A DNA stretch of 64,000 bases from Mariniblastus sp. (GCA_029251085.1 JAQXDZ010000030.1:92298-156297), one strand, 5' to 3'. Counted from the first letter of the stretch, positions 47,271 through 57,544 are shown. Made by a program: numbers and translations. Notes: generated by a model not told the origin, from the letters alone.

Positions 47271-49109
47271 ATGAAATCTCACCGCAAACTTACAGCCATC
47301 TTTTTTTTATTGGCATTAAGTTGTCTTACCGGCATTTCACCAATCTTTGCAGACCAGCCTAATATTGTCATTGTCATGACAGACGACCAGGGTTTTCCAG
47401 AAATCTCTGCCCACGGAAACCCAATTCTTCAGACTCCCAACCTCGACAGCTTACATCGCATGAGTCTTAGACTCAATGATTTCCATGTCGCTCCAATGTG
47501 CGCCCCAACGCGGGGACAACTCTTGACAGGGTTAGATGCTGCCCGCAATGGATGTATCAATGTCAGTAGTGGTCGTGGTCTCTTGCGTGCTGAAGTTCCC
47601 ACAATGGCAAATATATTTAAATCGTCCGGTTATACCACGGGGGTATTTGGGAAATGGCATCTCGGCGCAAATTATCCCTATCGCCCGGAGGATCGTGGAT
47701 TTGATCAAACCGTTTGGTTCCCTTCTTCCCATATTGGTTCAGTTCCCGACGCTTGGGGGAATGACTACTTCGACGACACTTACGTGAGCAATGGAAAGCC
47801 AACGCTCTTCGACGGCTACTGCACCGATGTCTTTTTTGACGAAGCAATGGCATTTATGAAAAATTCAGCCAAATCAAAAACACCATTTTTATCTTATATT
47901 GCAACCAATACCCCTCACGGACCGCTCACCCCAAAAGCCGAAGATCTTGCCGCTCTTCAAGCAGTTCTTGCGCTCCCTGAATTTAAAAACATGAAACCGA
48001 AATTAAAAGAACAGCTCGCCAGATATCTCGGGATGGTTCGAAATATTGATACGAACATGGGGCGTCTACTCAAATTTCTTGCCGAGGAAAAATTGAGGGA
48101 AAATACAATCGTCATCTTCCTGACCGACAATGGAAGTACCCATGGCCCCCGTTATTTCAACGCAGGAATGCGCGGCGGCAAGACACAACTATGGGACGGG
48201 GGACATCGAGTCCCTTGCTTTATCAACTGGCCAAATGGCAATCTCTCAACCCCTAGGGATATTAATGGCCTGACTCAGGTTCAGGATCTGTTGCCAACGC
48301 TTACTGAACTTTGCAACATTCAGACAACAGCTACGTTTAGCGGGATCAGCTTGGCACCGATTCTTCGCGGAGAATCCACCATTCCCACCGACCGCATGCT
48401 CATCATCAATTACTCACGCATGCCTAATTTCGTCAACTATCCCACGCCGTTCGCACAGTCAATCATGCGTCGCGACCATGCAGCAGTTCTCTGGAAAACA
48501 TGGCGATTGCTTGAAGACCGTGAGCTCTACAATCTTGAAACAGACCCCCTGCAAAAAACAAATTTGTTCGACACGCACCCTGAAGTAGTCAACAAAATGC
48601 GTAGTGAATTATATCGCTGGTGGGATGAAGTCGGGCCGACCGCGAACGAGCCGCAACGGATCATTATCGGTAGCCAACATGAAAATCCAACGAGACTAAC
48701 CGCCTGTGATTGGCTCGACGTATTCGTGGACCAGCAGCGCCAAGTCCGATTGGGTCAACAGAAATCGGGATATTGGCTCCTAGAAGTTGCCGAAGATGGC
48801 GATTACGAATTCGAACTTCGACGCTGGCCCAAGGACGCAGACACACCAATCAATGAAGCCGCGCCTAACGGAACTGGCAAAGCACTTCCCATCAAGTCGG
48901 CAAGTTTTTATTTAAGCAATCACCAACATCTTAAAATTTCTGAAAAGCGAAGCTACGGTTTTGAAGGACTAACTCAACCGGTCAAATCGGGGGACAAAGC
49001 AGTCGTGTTCAATGCTAAATTAAAAAAAGGCCCTATTGCATTACACACTTGGTTCCGCGGCGAAGATACAATTTTAAGTGCCTACTACGTTTACGTTCGT
49101 CGAAAATAA
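47271..49109 (+). CDS. Secreted sulfatase with C-terminal extension
   Basis: A 612-residue sulfatase. Signal peptide (LTAIFFLLALSCLTGISPIFA), NIVIVMTDDQGFPEISAHGN, formylglycine motif MCAPTRGQLLTGLDAARNG and GKWHLGANYPYRPEDRGFD are intact, with FLTDNGST and YNLETDPLQKTNLF following. Unlike the plain sulfatases it continues past residue 475 into about 135 extra residues (TACDWLDVFVDQQRQVRLGQ, then YWLLEVAEDGDYEFELRRWP) that look like a beta-sandwich, possibly substrate-binding, domain. It lies 26 bases upstream of the double sulfatase, on the same strand. Confidence 0.9.
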   Translation: MKSHRKLTAIFFLLALSCLTGISPIFADQPNIVIVMTDDQGFPEISAHGNPILQTPNLDSLHRMSLRLNDFHVAPMCAPTRGQLLTGLDAARNGCINVSSGRGLLRAEVPTMANIFKSSGYTTGVFGKWHLGANYPYRPEDRGFDQTVWFPSSHIGSVPDAWGNDYFDDTYVSNGKPTLFDGYCTDVFFDEAMAFMKNSAKSKTPFLSYIATNTPHGPLTPKAEDLAALQAVLALPEFKNMKPKLKEQLARYLGMVRNIDTNMGRLLKFLAEEKLRENTIVIFLTDNGSTHGPRYFNAGMRGGKTQLWDGGHRVPCFINWPNGNLSTPRDINGLTQVQDLLPTLTELCNIQTTATFSGISLAPILRGESTIPTDRMLIINYSRMPNFVNYPTPFAQSIMRRDHAAVLWKTWRLLEDRELYNLETDPLQKTNLFDTHPEVVNKMRSELYRWWDEVGPTANEPQRIIIGSQHENPTRLTACDWLDVFVDQQRQVRLGQQKSGYWLLEVAEDGDYEFELRRWPKDADTPINEAAPNGTGKALPIKSASFYLSNHQHLKISEKRSYGFEGLTQPVKSGDKAVVFNAKLKKGPIALHTWFRGEDTILSAYYVYVRRK

Positions 49110-49135
49110 AACTCTAGAACAGCAAAGTAAAGCTA

Positions 49136-52100
49136 ATGCCTATTAAGAAATTCTCGATTAAGCTTCTCATTGCAATTTCGGCGATCGCGACAACCGGTCT
49201 GCCTCCCTTGGCTGCGGATGATCGTCCCAACATCCTAATTTGCATTTCTGATGACCAGAGCTACGCTCACACAGGAGCTAATGGCGATCCGGTAGTTAAA
49301 ACTCCAGCATTTGATCGTATTGCTCGGGAGGGCCTAAGGTTTACCCACGCCTTCTGTGACGCGCCCACCTGCGGACCTTCAAGATCCGCTATTCTCACCG
49401 GCCAACACATCTGGCGGTTGGAAGAAGCTGGTAATATTCATAGCACTCTGCCTGCAAAATTCCCAACTTATACGGAATTGCTGAAAAGTGCAGGCTACGC
49501 GATCGGACACACGGGCAAGGGCTGGGGGCCTGGTCGACTTGAGCCGGGGGGGCGAGCAGTTAATCCGGCTGGCAAACCATTCAATCAAAAAAATCGAAAA
49601 CCTCCCTTCCGGCAAATTCGTGCAACCGACTACTCAGCGAACTTCGAAGACTTTCTAGATCAAATTGATGCCGACCAACCTTTCTGTTTTTGGCTCGGCA
49701 CGTCTGAGCCTCACCGTGGTTTTCAACTTGGAGCTGGGAAGTTGACAGGCAAGGACTCGGCAAAGGTTGTCGTGCCCCCGATATTCCCCGACACCGATAC
49801 CGTGCGAAACGACATTCTCGATTATCTAGTCGAGGTCGAATATTTTGACAGTGTCGTCGAGGAGGCAATCAGTCTGCTCGAAGCGCGAGGCGAACTGGAT
49901 AACACTCTGATTGTTGTAACCAGCGACCATGGAATGCCTTTTCCACGAGCCAAAGCCAGTCTCTATGACGCGGGGACGAGAGTACCGCTCGCCATTCGCT
50001 GGCCCCGCGGCATTGAGAGTCCCGAACGAGTCGTTGAATCATTCGTTAGTCTCAGCGACCTCGCTCCGACATTTTTAGAAGCAGCAGGACTAAAACCACC
50101 AGCCTCGATGACTGGCCATAGTCTTGTCAAAACATTTAAGAAACATTCAGTACCTAGCCGGGATGCTGCTTTTTTTGCGATGGAACGTCACGATGGCTGC
50201 CGCGCAGGTGGCAAGGGGTATCCATGCAGGGCGATCCGCACGAGTGACTATCTCTACATCTACAATTTCGAACCGACTCGGTGGCCGTCCGGATCACCCG
50301 ACCCCACCGTTTGTGCCCGTGCGATTCCTTACGGCGAAATTGACAGCTCCCCAACGAAAACCGCACTAATGCAGCAGAACAATTCGCCAGAAGATGTTCG
50401 GCTAGCCCAACTAGCCTTTGGCATGCGTCCCGCCGAAGAACTTTACGATTTAAAAAACGACCCTCACCAGTTAGTTAACCTTGCGACCACAGATCGGAGC
50501 CACAAAGTACAGAACTCGCTTCACAAGCGGCTATTCGAGTATTTGAGAGAAACGAAAGATCCACGCGTGACAGGCGGTTCAATCGACTGGGACTTTTACC
50601 CGTACTACGGAGTGGTTCGCACCAAAGGATGGAGTGTCAATAAAAAAGAACCAAACGCATCAACTTCACCACCGAACGTTGTCTTCTTTTTGGTCGACGA
50701 CTTAGGCTGGTCCGACGTCGGTTGTTATGGAAGTAGTTTTTATGAGACTCCCAACATTGACCATCTCTCCAGTGAGGGCGTTCGATTTACAGATGCCTAT
50801 GCAGCGTGCCATGTTTGTTCACCGACTCGAGCGAGCATTCTTACCGGCAAGTATCCAGCTACTTTAAATTTAACCGATTGGCTAAAGGGCCGTCGCGATT
50901 TCCCTTTTCAAAAACTGTTGAATGCAGAGATCAATCAGCAGCTACCCAAACAAGAGGTCACTATCGCCGAAGCCCTCAAACAAAATGGATACGCCACTGC
51001 GATTTTTGGCAAATGGCACCTTGGAAACACTCCTACAACTCCTCTGGAACATGGGTTTGACATTCACGTCCCCAACGTCCCTTCCAACTGGCGAACCTTC
51101 CACGGACCATTTGGAATGAAAAACCTAAAAAGTAAAAAGGGAGATTACCTAACGGATAGACTTACCGACTCAGCTATCGAGTGGATTGAGGACAAGAAGG
51201 ATGAGCCATTCTTTCTCTATATGTCACACTTCGCAGTGCATGATCCGATTCAAGGACGCAAAGATCTAGTCGATAAGTATTCGAAAAAATTGAAACAAAT
51301 GCCTGTCACGGAATCTGCCGACTTCATCCTCGAAGGTAATCCGGACAACCCAAGAAATCCAACGCGACAGGAACTCACCCAGTTGATTCAGACGCGTGAA
51401 TTTGCGCGGCATAAAGTACTTCCACACGGAACTATTAAAATCAAGCAAAAGCAAGACAACCCAGAATTTGCCGCAATGGTGGAAGGCGTCGATCAAAGCT
51501 TGGGGAGAATTACCAGGAAATTAAGCCAACTTGGACTCGAAGATAATACGATTGTGATTTTCTTCTCTGACAACGGCGGCATGGCTGCGATGAATGTCGG
51601 CAATCCAAAACGGATTGTACCCGAGCAGAACATCAACAAAGCATACTCGACATCTTGCCTTCCGCTCCGAGGCGCAAAAGGCTGGTTATACGAAGGGGGA
51701 ATACGCGTCCCGCTTATCGTCAAATGGCCTAGTAAAGGCCAAGCCAATACCGTCTGCTCTACGCCAGTAAGTAGCATTGACTTCTTTCCAACAATCATGA
51801 GTATGGTCGGCTTAGAGGAATCAACCAGCGCTGACAAAGAAGGCGTAAACATCTCGCCTCTGCTCCTTGGAAACCCCATCGAATCCCGATCTATTTACTG
51901 GCACTTCCCTCATTACAGCAATCACGGAATGCACAGTCCTGGAGGTGCAATCCGTTCTGGAAAATACAAGTTATTGGAATATTTTGAAAACGGCAGCGTA
52001 CAACTGTTTGATCTTGAAAACGACATTGGCGAACAAAACGATCTTTCCAAAATCGAACTAAAAAAAGCTGAGGAATTGCAAAGTGAATTAGAACTTTGGC

Positions 52101-52192
52101 GAAAAAAGGTAGGCGCCCGAATGATGAAACCTAATCCAACATTTAACCCTGATTTGCAAGCTGAAAACTACTACCTCGAATCTAATAATTGA
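49136..52192 (+). CDS. Secreted protein with two complete sulfatase domains
   Basis: At 1018 residues this is twice a normal sulfatase. After a signal peptide the first domain (about 30-490) has NILICISDDQSYAH and TCGPSRSAILTGQ with formylglycine Cys at residue 79; it resembles the N-sulfatase-like domain at 19752 (both have HGMPFPRAKASLYDAGTRVP-type loops). The second domain (about 518-1010) has NVVFFLVDDLGWSDVGCYGS and VCSPTRASILTGKYPATLN with Cys at residue 561, GKWHLGN and SDNGG. Both domains keep their metal and catalytic residues, so both should be active. The frame is uninterrupted. It looks like fusion of two sulfatases of different branches, perhaps acting in sequence on one substrate. 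DUF1552 and DUF1592 genes follow. Confidence 0.92.
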   Translation: MPIKKFSIKLLIAISAIATTGLPPLAADDRPNILICISDDQSYAHTGANGDPVVKTPAFDRIAREGLRFTHAFCDAPTCGPSRSAILTGQHIWRLEEAGNIHSTLPAKFPTYTELLKSAGYAIGHTGKGWGPGRLEPGGRAVNPAGKPFNQKNRKPPFRQIRATDYSANFEDFLDQIDADQPFCFWLGTSEPHRGFQLGAGKLTGKDSAKVVVPPIFPDTDTVRNDILDYLVEVEYFDSVVEEAISLLEARGELDNTLIVVTSDHGMPFPRAKASLYDAGTRVPLAIRWPRGIESPERVVESFVSLSDLAPTFLEAAGLKPPASMTGHSLVKTFKKHSVPSRDAAFFAMERHDGCRAGGKGYPCRAIRTSDYLYIYNFEPTRWPSGSPDPTVCARAIPYGEIDSSPTKTALMQQNNSPEDVRLAQLAFGMRPAEELYDLKNDPHQLVNLATTDRSHKVQNSLHKRLFEYLRETKDPRVTGGSIDWDFYPYYGVVRTKGWSVNKKEPNASTSPPNVVFFLVDDLGWSDVGCYGSSFYETPNIDHLSSEGVRFTDAYAACHVCSPTRASILTGKYPATLNLTDWLKGRRDFPFQKLLNAEINQQLPKQEVTIAEALKQNGYATAIFGKWHLGNTPTTPLEHGFDIHVPNVPSNWRTFHGPFGMKNLKSKKGDYLTDRLTDSAIEWIEDKKDEPFFLYMSHFAVHDPIQGRKDLVDKYSKKLKQMPVTESADFILEGNPDNPRNPTRQELTQLIQTREFARHKVLPHGTIKIKQKQDNPEFAAMVEGVDQSLGRITRKLSQLGLEDNTIVIFFSDNGGMAAMNVGNPKRIVPEQNINKAYSTSCLPLRGAKGWLYEGGIRVPLIVKWPSKGQANTVCSTPVSSIDFFPTIMSMVGLEESTSADKEGVNISPLLLGNPIESRSIYWHFPHYSNHGMHSPGGAIRSGKYKLLEYFENGSVQLFDLENDIGEQNDLSKIELKKAEELQSELELWRKKVGARMMKPNPTFNPDLQAENYYLESNN

Positions 52193-52306
52193 TTTTTAAA
52201 AACAACATTCAAATAATCGCAAGTCTTCATCCATCTACCTACCAGGCAAACAGCGTTTCTAATCAAATTTAAAGAATCGCGCCCTTTGATTAATTGGATC
52301 CCTACT

Positions 52307-53554
52307 ATGATCAATCGACGTAATTTTCTACGCGGAACCGGAGTTACTCTCGCCTTGCCATTTCTTGCAAGCCAGAAATCATCCGGCGTTTCCTCTTCGC
52401 AATGGGCTAAACCGGAACCGCGAAGAATAGTATGCATTGGCAATCATCTTGGGTTTTGGCCAGGTGGATTTTTCCCGGAGGGCGAGGGGGGTAATTCCCA
52501 ACTTGGCTCCACTCTCGATCCCATCAAGAATCAAAGAGATGACTTTACTGTCTTTTCGAACTTAGATCACGGCACAAGCGGCGGGCACAAAGCCGTGCAT
52601 ACGTTTTTGAGCGGAATTCGCAAAGAAGAGGCGGCTGGTTTTCCTGAGAAAAATAGAACGCTGGATCAAGCGGCGGCTGAACACTGCGGCAGTGCAACTC
52701 GATTCTCGTCCATCAACGCAGGACTTGGGGAAGGCACCAGTCTGAGTTGGACAAGAACGGGCATTTGCATCCCTCCCGTCAATAACCCGGCAAAAATGTT
52801 CGACGCCCTGTTTGTTGAATCAGATGCGGCTTCCCAAAAAATCCAGCGATCGAGATTACAGCATCAAAAAAGTGTCTTAGATGCTGTTAACGATTCAGCT
52901 CGACGAATTGGGAGTCGCCTAAACGCCACCGATCGCAACAAGTTGGATCAATATCTGACTTCGGTTCGTGACGTGGAACGACGCGTTCAGATGTCAAATC
53001 TATGGCTCGACCGCCCCAAGCCCAAACCACCAATCGAACCAGTCCTCGAAAAAGAAAGAATGCATATTGAAGAAATTCCACTCTTCTATGACTTACTGAC
53101 ACTGGCATTGCAAACCGATTCCACACGCGTTGCCACATTCGAAATCCCCATGGGCTTTAAAACTGCCGAACTGAATGTCGGAAGTTACCACGGACTTTCA
53201 CACCACGGGAAAGAAGCCGGGCGACTGGAACAATTAGCAGTGGTTGAAGCTTACCTGATGAAGCAGTTTGGCTACTTCCTTAACAAACTACGCGAGTCTG
53301 AAATTCTTGAACAAACACTCGTCATTCATGGAAGTGGAATGGGAAATGCCTCCAGCCACAGCAACAAAAACCTACCTGTGATACTTGCCGGCGGTGGCCT
53401 CAAACATCAGCAACACATCGCCTGCCCAGCCGAAGACCACAAACGAGTTCCGCTCTGTAACTTGTGGCTGTCGGCTTTGCAGTGGTTTGGACTCGAAACC
53501 GAACGATTTAATAGAAGTAGCGGAACCTTTTCAGAATTGGAGTTTCGCACATGA
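52307..53554 (+). CDS. DUF1552 protein with Tat-like signal
   Basis: A 415-residue exported protein. MINRRNFLRGTGVTLALPFL is a twin-arginine-type signal (RRNFLRG). The DUF1552 body is recognised by GNHLGFWPGGFFPE, SNLDHGTSGGHKAVHTFLSG and SGMGNASSHSNKNLPVILAG. It resembles DUF1501/alkaline-phosphatase-fold proteins; function is unknown. ATG 52307 is chosen over in-frame codons from 52286 because the Tat motif then starts at residue 4. It overlaps the next gene by four bases (ATGA), the usual pairing in planctomycetes. Confidence 0.9.
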   Translation: MINRRNFLRGTGVTLALPFLASQKSSGVSSSQWAKPEPRRIVCIGNHLGFWPGGFFPEGEGGNSQLGSTLDPIKNQRDDFTVFSNLDHGTSGGHKAVHTFLSGIRKEEAAGFPEKNRTLDQAAAEHCGSATRFSSINAGLGEGTSLSWTRTGICIPPVNNPAKMFDALFVESDAASQKIQRSRLQHQKSVLDAVNDSARRIGSRLNATDRNKLDQYLTSVRDVERRVQMSNLWLDRPKPKPPIEPVLEKERMHIEEIPLFYDLLTLALQTDSTRVATFEIPMGFKTAELNVGSYHGLSHHGKEAGRLEQLAVVEAYLMKQFGYFLNKLRESEILEQTLVIHGSGMGNASSHSNKNLPVILAGGGLKHQQHIACPAEDHKRVPLCNLWLSALQWFGLETERFNRSSGTFSELEFRT

Positions 53555-56022
53555 TGCAATTCGCTTGCCTTTTTCTCGCGATCGCACTGACGATTCTCTC
53601 AACCTCCGCGTTTGCAATCGACGAACAAATTCGAGAGTTTACCGAAACATATTGCAACCATTGCCATGGTGAGACAGAGCAGAAAGCTGGTCGACGTTTT
53701 GACACATTGCCAAAAACAATCGAGACGATTGGTGAAATAGAACGTTATCAAGAAATCCTTGACCAACTCAACCTGCAGTCAATGCCACCGGAAGGGGAAC
53801 CGCGTCCAATCGCATCTGTCCAACTGGCGATGATTGAACAGCTGACGGAGCGAATTTCCGCGGCTCAACAAAAATTAAAAAGCGAAGGAGGACACAGTGT
53901 CCTGCGCCGCATCAATGCCTGGGAATACCAACAAACGATTGGGGATTTACTTGACTTAAACGTGGAGGCATGGAACCCAGCCGCAAACTTCCCAACCGAC
54001 GAAAAAGTAAATGGCTTCGATAATAATGGGCAGCACTTGGTAACCTCCGGGATCTTACTCGAACATTATCTGGCTGCGTCAGAAAAAGGGATCGCCCGGG
54101 CAACCCAATTTGGCCGCCGCCCGAGCACACAAAAATTAAAACAAAAGTCACCCTTCTATTTTAACGATAAACAAAACAAGGATTTACCAAAATTATTCCA
54201 GGTAGATCGATTTCGATTTATTCCCGAAACGCCTTACACCGACCTCTACGGCCGTCATTACCGGGGAGGGCACATTGGCTTTCTCCCCACTGCACGAGGC
54301 GGTTTAAAACATAGTGGCACCTATACGATCCGCGTACGTGCCGCTGCGGTTGACCGTATCCACAACTACGGAAAAGCACTTGGAGATTTCCGAAGCAACG
54401 ACCCGCTCGTGCTTGAAATAGCTTCCGTCGATCGCAAGGGGAGCGCTGAAAGCACCGGGAACGTCTCGAAAATGATCCCGTTAAAGCGCGTCGAATTGCT
54501 AGATGACACACCACAGTGGATCGAATGGACTGGCTATCTCGAAGCTGGATTTGAACCGGAAATTCGCTTTCGAAATGGCCCCATCGCCGCGAAGCGAATG
54601 GTTCGATTACTCTCAAATTTAGGCGAGGAATACGAAGAGTTTCGGCCATTCGTCGACATGAAACCAGGCTTCGAAAAAGGGCACGGCGTACTCAAAGCAT
54701 ACCGTGGCCCTAAACTTCGAATTTGGGAAATCGAGGTGGAGGGACCAAAGGTAATCCACTGGCCACCTAGAGGTCACCAGAAACTTTACGGCAATTTAAA
54801 TCTTGACCAACTCGATCGCGATACGATACGCCAGAGACTCCACTCATTCGCTGAAACAGCTTTCCGCCGACCCGTTTCTTCCAGTGAATTGGAACCCATC
54901 CAGTCATTAGTCGCTTCAAAAATTGAAACCGGTCTGTCGCCACTTGCCGCAGCTCAACTCGGGTTCCAAGCTATTCTGTGCTCGCCGGGGTTTCTGTATC
55001 TCGATGAAGGGCAGGGGGAGCTCGATGATTATGCACTCGCTTCCCGACTATCTTATTTTTTGTGGTCATCGATGCCGGATTCCCAACTTCTACATCTAGC
55101 CGCCCAAGGAAAGCTCCGCGATAAAGCTGTATTACGGGGACAGATCACGCGAATGATCAACGATCCAAAATCCAATCGATTTGTAAGCCATTTTATCCGC
55201 CGTTGGCTCGAGCTCGACAATATTGGCGAAATGCCCCCGTCAGAGGAATTCCTGACTTATTACCGGGACAATCTTGAATGGGCAATGCGTTCGGAGACTG
55301 AAACTTTTTTCCGCCACATACTCGACAACAATCTTCCGTTAAGTGAATTCATCTCTGCCGATTACTCCTTTCTCAATCGCGAGCTTGCCGCCCATTATGG
55401 AATTAACGGAATCGAAGGTAATCACGTACGCCAAGTTTCATTGCAGGAAACCCCTCGCCGCGGCTTAATCGGGCACGGTCTATTCTTGACCGCCTCTGCC
55501 AATGGCGTTGATACCTCTCCAGTCGTTCGAGGCGTATACGTACTCGATAAAATCCTAGGTTACCAACCGCCCCCCCCACCGCCGGACATCCCTGAAATAG
55601 AACCGGACATTCGCGGTGCCGCAACGATCCGGGAAGAACTAGCGAAACACCGGAATGTTGCAACCTGTGCTGAATGTCATCGCAAAATTGACCCCTTGGG
55701 TTTTGCACTCGAGAACTTCAATGCAATTGGTGGGTGGCGTGAACAATATGAAAACAGACTCCCAATTGACCCCTCCGGAAAACTTCCCACAGGGAATGAG
55801 TTTCACTCTTTCTCCGGCTTCCGGGATCAAATTAAAGAGAGAGACGAGCAATTCTCAAAAAGCTTGACTGAAAAACTACTTACGTATGCGAGCGGGCGGG
55901 AATTGAATGCAGGAGATCGCCCAGCAGTTGATGCAATTCTTGAAACGCTGCAAAACCAGTCGCTCGGCTTTCAGGAATTGATCCAGCTGATTTGTGAAAG
56001 CTCAATTTTCAGAAATAACTGA
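53551..56022 (+). CDS. DUF1587/DUF1592/DUF1588/DUF1585 cytochrome-like protein
   Basis: An 823-residue exported protein of a family greatly expanded in planctomycetes. A signal peptide (MMQFACLFLAIALTILSTSAFA) precedes a haem-type CNHCH motif at residues 35-39. LRRINAWEYQQTIGDLLDL marks DUF1587, SRLSYFLWSSMPDSQLLHLA DUF1592, RRGLIGHGLFLTASANGVDTSPV DUF1588 (key part RGLIGHG), which also contains the second CAECH, and FSKSLTEKLLTYASGREL DUF1585. It starts on the ATGA that ends the DUF1552 gene. The pair is thought to act together outside the cytoplasm, but their reaction is unknown; proximity to two sulfatase genes suggests a polysaccharide link. Confidence 0.92.
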   Translation: MMQFACLFLAIALTILSTSAFAIDEQIREFTETYCNHCHGETEQKAGRRFDTLPKTIETIGEIERYQEILDQLNLQSMPPEGEPRPIASVQLAMIEQLTERISAAQQKLKSEGGHSVLRRINAWEYQQTIGDLLDLNVEAWNPAANFPTDEKVNGFDNNGQHLVTSGILLEHYLAASEKGIARATQFGRRPSTQKLKQKSPFYFNDKQNKDLPKLFQVDRFRFIPETPYTDLYGRHYRGGHIGFLPTARGGLKHSGTYTIRVRAAAVDRIHNYGKALGDFRSNDPLVLEIASVDRKGSAESTGNVSKMIPLKRVELLDDTPQWIEWTGYLEAGFEPEIRFRNGPIAAKRMVRLLSNLGEEYEEFRPFVDMKPGFEKGHGVLKAYRGPKLRIWEIEVEGPKVIHWPPRGHQKLYGNLNLDQLDRDTIRQRLHSFAETAFRRPVSSSELEPIQSLVASKIETGLSPLAAAQLGFQAILCSPGFLYLDEGQGELDDYALASRLSYFLWSSMPDSQLLHLAAQGKLRDKAVLRGQITRMINDPKSNRFVSHFIRRWLELDNIGEMPPSEEFLTYYRDNLEWAMRSETETFFRHILDNNLPLSEFISADYSFLNRELAAHYGINGIEGNHVRQVSLQETPRRGLIGHGLFLTASANGVDTSPVVRGVYVLDKILGYQPPPPPPDIPEIEPDIRGAATIREELAKHRNVATCAECHRKIDPLGFALENFNAIGGWREQYENRLPIDPSGKLPTGNEFHSFSGFRDQIKERDEQFSKSLTEKLLTYASGRELNAGDRPAVDAILETLQNQSLGFQELIQLICESSIFRNN

Positions 56023-56069
56023 GGCTGTACCAGGGTTCCTACCATTGGACTCTAAACGAACCTTGGAAC

Positions 56070-57050
56070 CTATTTTATTTCGCTGGATGTTAGAACATTC
56101 AATTTGAGATCCGTCAAAAAACTACTTATTTCCAGTAGCGTTGATTCCGTTTGCGAAATAATCAGGATCCCATTGACCAATCTGATTTTCCCAGCCCCCA
56201 TCGCCTGCTCCCAACTATCCGGAGAAACCATGGTGGTAACAAGATCCAGCAACGTATGTTCGCTCGACGGCTTAACTTGGCTCTTTTCAGCTCCAGCTTG
56301 AGCTTGAACCACAGCGACCAGTTGACCCAACTTTTGCTCCAATAACTTTGAGTCATTCCTCGCTGGATCCTGACGAAGTACTAAGGATGGCGATTGAAGT
56401 GCAGGTAATTGAGGAGCCATTGGCTGAATGGCGAACATTCCGCCACCCGCGCGATTACCGCCGACACCGGTCTCTTCTGTACCACCTCTCACTTTTGCAC
56501 CACCCCCTGATACCGCATTGGTTGAAGCGACGGGCGATGTTTCCGGCAATGAATCCAAGAGCTTACGGCAATCAAACATTTTGATGCGATGCCACTTTGG
56601 ATCTAAGGCGTCATCGAGAGAAATAATCTTCACCACTCCTCCATCAATCATGTACGCCGCGTTATGCGACTCCAGCATCAAAGCCAGTGCTTTGTTCAAC
56701 GGCAATGCGTCTATCTCGAAAGTAATCGGTTGCTTCGCCGTAAGACTGTCATCGATCGCTGACGAAGTAAGTAAAAAATTCAAGCCTGTTTTTTTCTCAA
56801 GCTGTTTTTTTACATCCGTGAACGGCTGTTCTACGAGGTCGAAAGAGACCAGTGACTTCATTGCCTCTTCTGCGGCCTCTACCTGTAAAGTACCTTGCGG
56901 AATCGCGGCCTTAGACTTTTGAGTAAGCTGATTCTGAACTTTGGCGAGAGCCCTTTCCGGACCGCCGAACCGCGAATTCTCCGGCCACATTTCCATGATC
57001 AAAATAGCAACTAGAAAACAGCCGACAACTGAAAAATTAGCCAAACGCAT
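56070..57050 (-). CDS. Exported protein with secretin-N/STN-like domain
   Basis: A 326-residue protein with one N-terminal membrane segment (ANFSVVGCFLVAILIMEMW). Residues about 75-150, VSFDLVEQPFTDVKKQLEKK followed by TGLNFLLTSSAIDDSLTAKQ and ITFEIDALPLNKALALMLES, match the short secretin/TonB (STN) domain layout. A Gly-rich low-complexity linker (SGGGAKVRGGTEETGVGGNRAGGG) and a C-terminal copy of a related fold (GKIRLVNGILIISQTESTLLEI) follow. ATG 57050 has GGAGG just upstream; the in-frame codons up to 57077 are rejected. No other secretion genes are nearby, so it is an orphan of unknown role. Confidence 0.7.
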   Translation of the reverse strand: MRLANFSVVGCFLVAILIMEMWPENSRFGGPERALAKVQNQLTQKSKAAIPQGTLQVEAAEEAMKSLVSFDLVEQPFTDVKKQLEKKTGLNFLLTSSAIDDSLTAKQPITFEIDALPLNKALALMLESHNAAYMIDGGVVKIISLDDALDPKWHRIKMFDCRKLLDSLPETSPVASTNAVSGGGAKVRGGTEETGVGGNRAGGGMFAIQPMAPQLPALQSPSLVLRQDPARNDSKLLEQKLGQLVAVVQAQAGAEKSQVKPSSEHTLLDLVTTMVSPDSWEQAMGAGKIRLVNGILIISQTESTLLEISSFLTDLKLNVLTSSEIK

Positions 57051-57544
57051 TATCCACCTCCGCCTTTTAAAAAACAAATCGCCCCTCTCTTTATAGTTGC
57101 CTCGGCATACGGGTCAATCGTTTACTTTTTTCGACTCCTTAAACCGCCCGCTAAATGGTTCGATTCCTGGGGCGGATTACCAGTGGACACCGTGGCACCT
57201 AGAGCTTGGAATTGACTTAGAACTCGCCAGCCACTTGGTTGTCGACTTATCTCACCCATGAAAAAATTTTTAGAAAATCTATTTTCGCTTCCTGAGTTAA
57301 AACACCCCTCCTTGACTCGAGCGCACCCAACTTGGGCCCCAATTCAACCTCGAGGCAAGTGAATCAAAACGTTACTGCATTGGCAAACCAACAATTGCTA
57401 GCTCTAAATAGTAATCTGGATTGGATGAAACAACGCGGATTGGTATAAGCCGACTAAGAGTGCATAGCCAATTTGCTTAAAGATACCCAAATCACGATTG
57501 GCCGTCGGTTCGTACTAATGTTTTCATAATTGGAGAGATGGTTG
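57051..57544. other. Intergenic region
   Basis: A 494-base spacer between divergent genes. It contains a CCGCCC/GGGCGG hairpin (57144-57175) whose loop includes GGTTCGATTCC, which recalls a tRNA T-arm but lacks the rest of a tRNA. A short plus-strand open frame ends at 57449 and I do not support it. Confidence 0.45.

Noticed and set aside
57144..57175. GGTTCGATTCC within a CCGCCC/GGGCGG hairpin, resembling a tRNA T-arm
   Set aside because: The T-stem does not pair beyond two bases and there is no acceptor, D or anticodon arm. Not a tRNA; at most a fragment.
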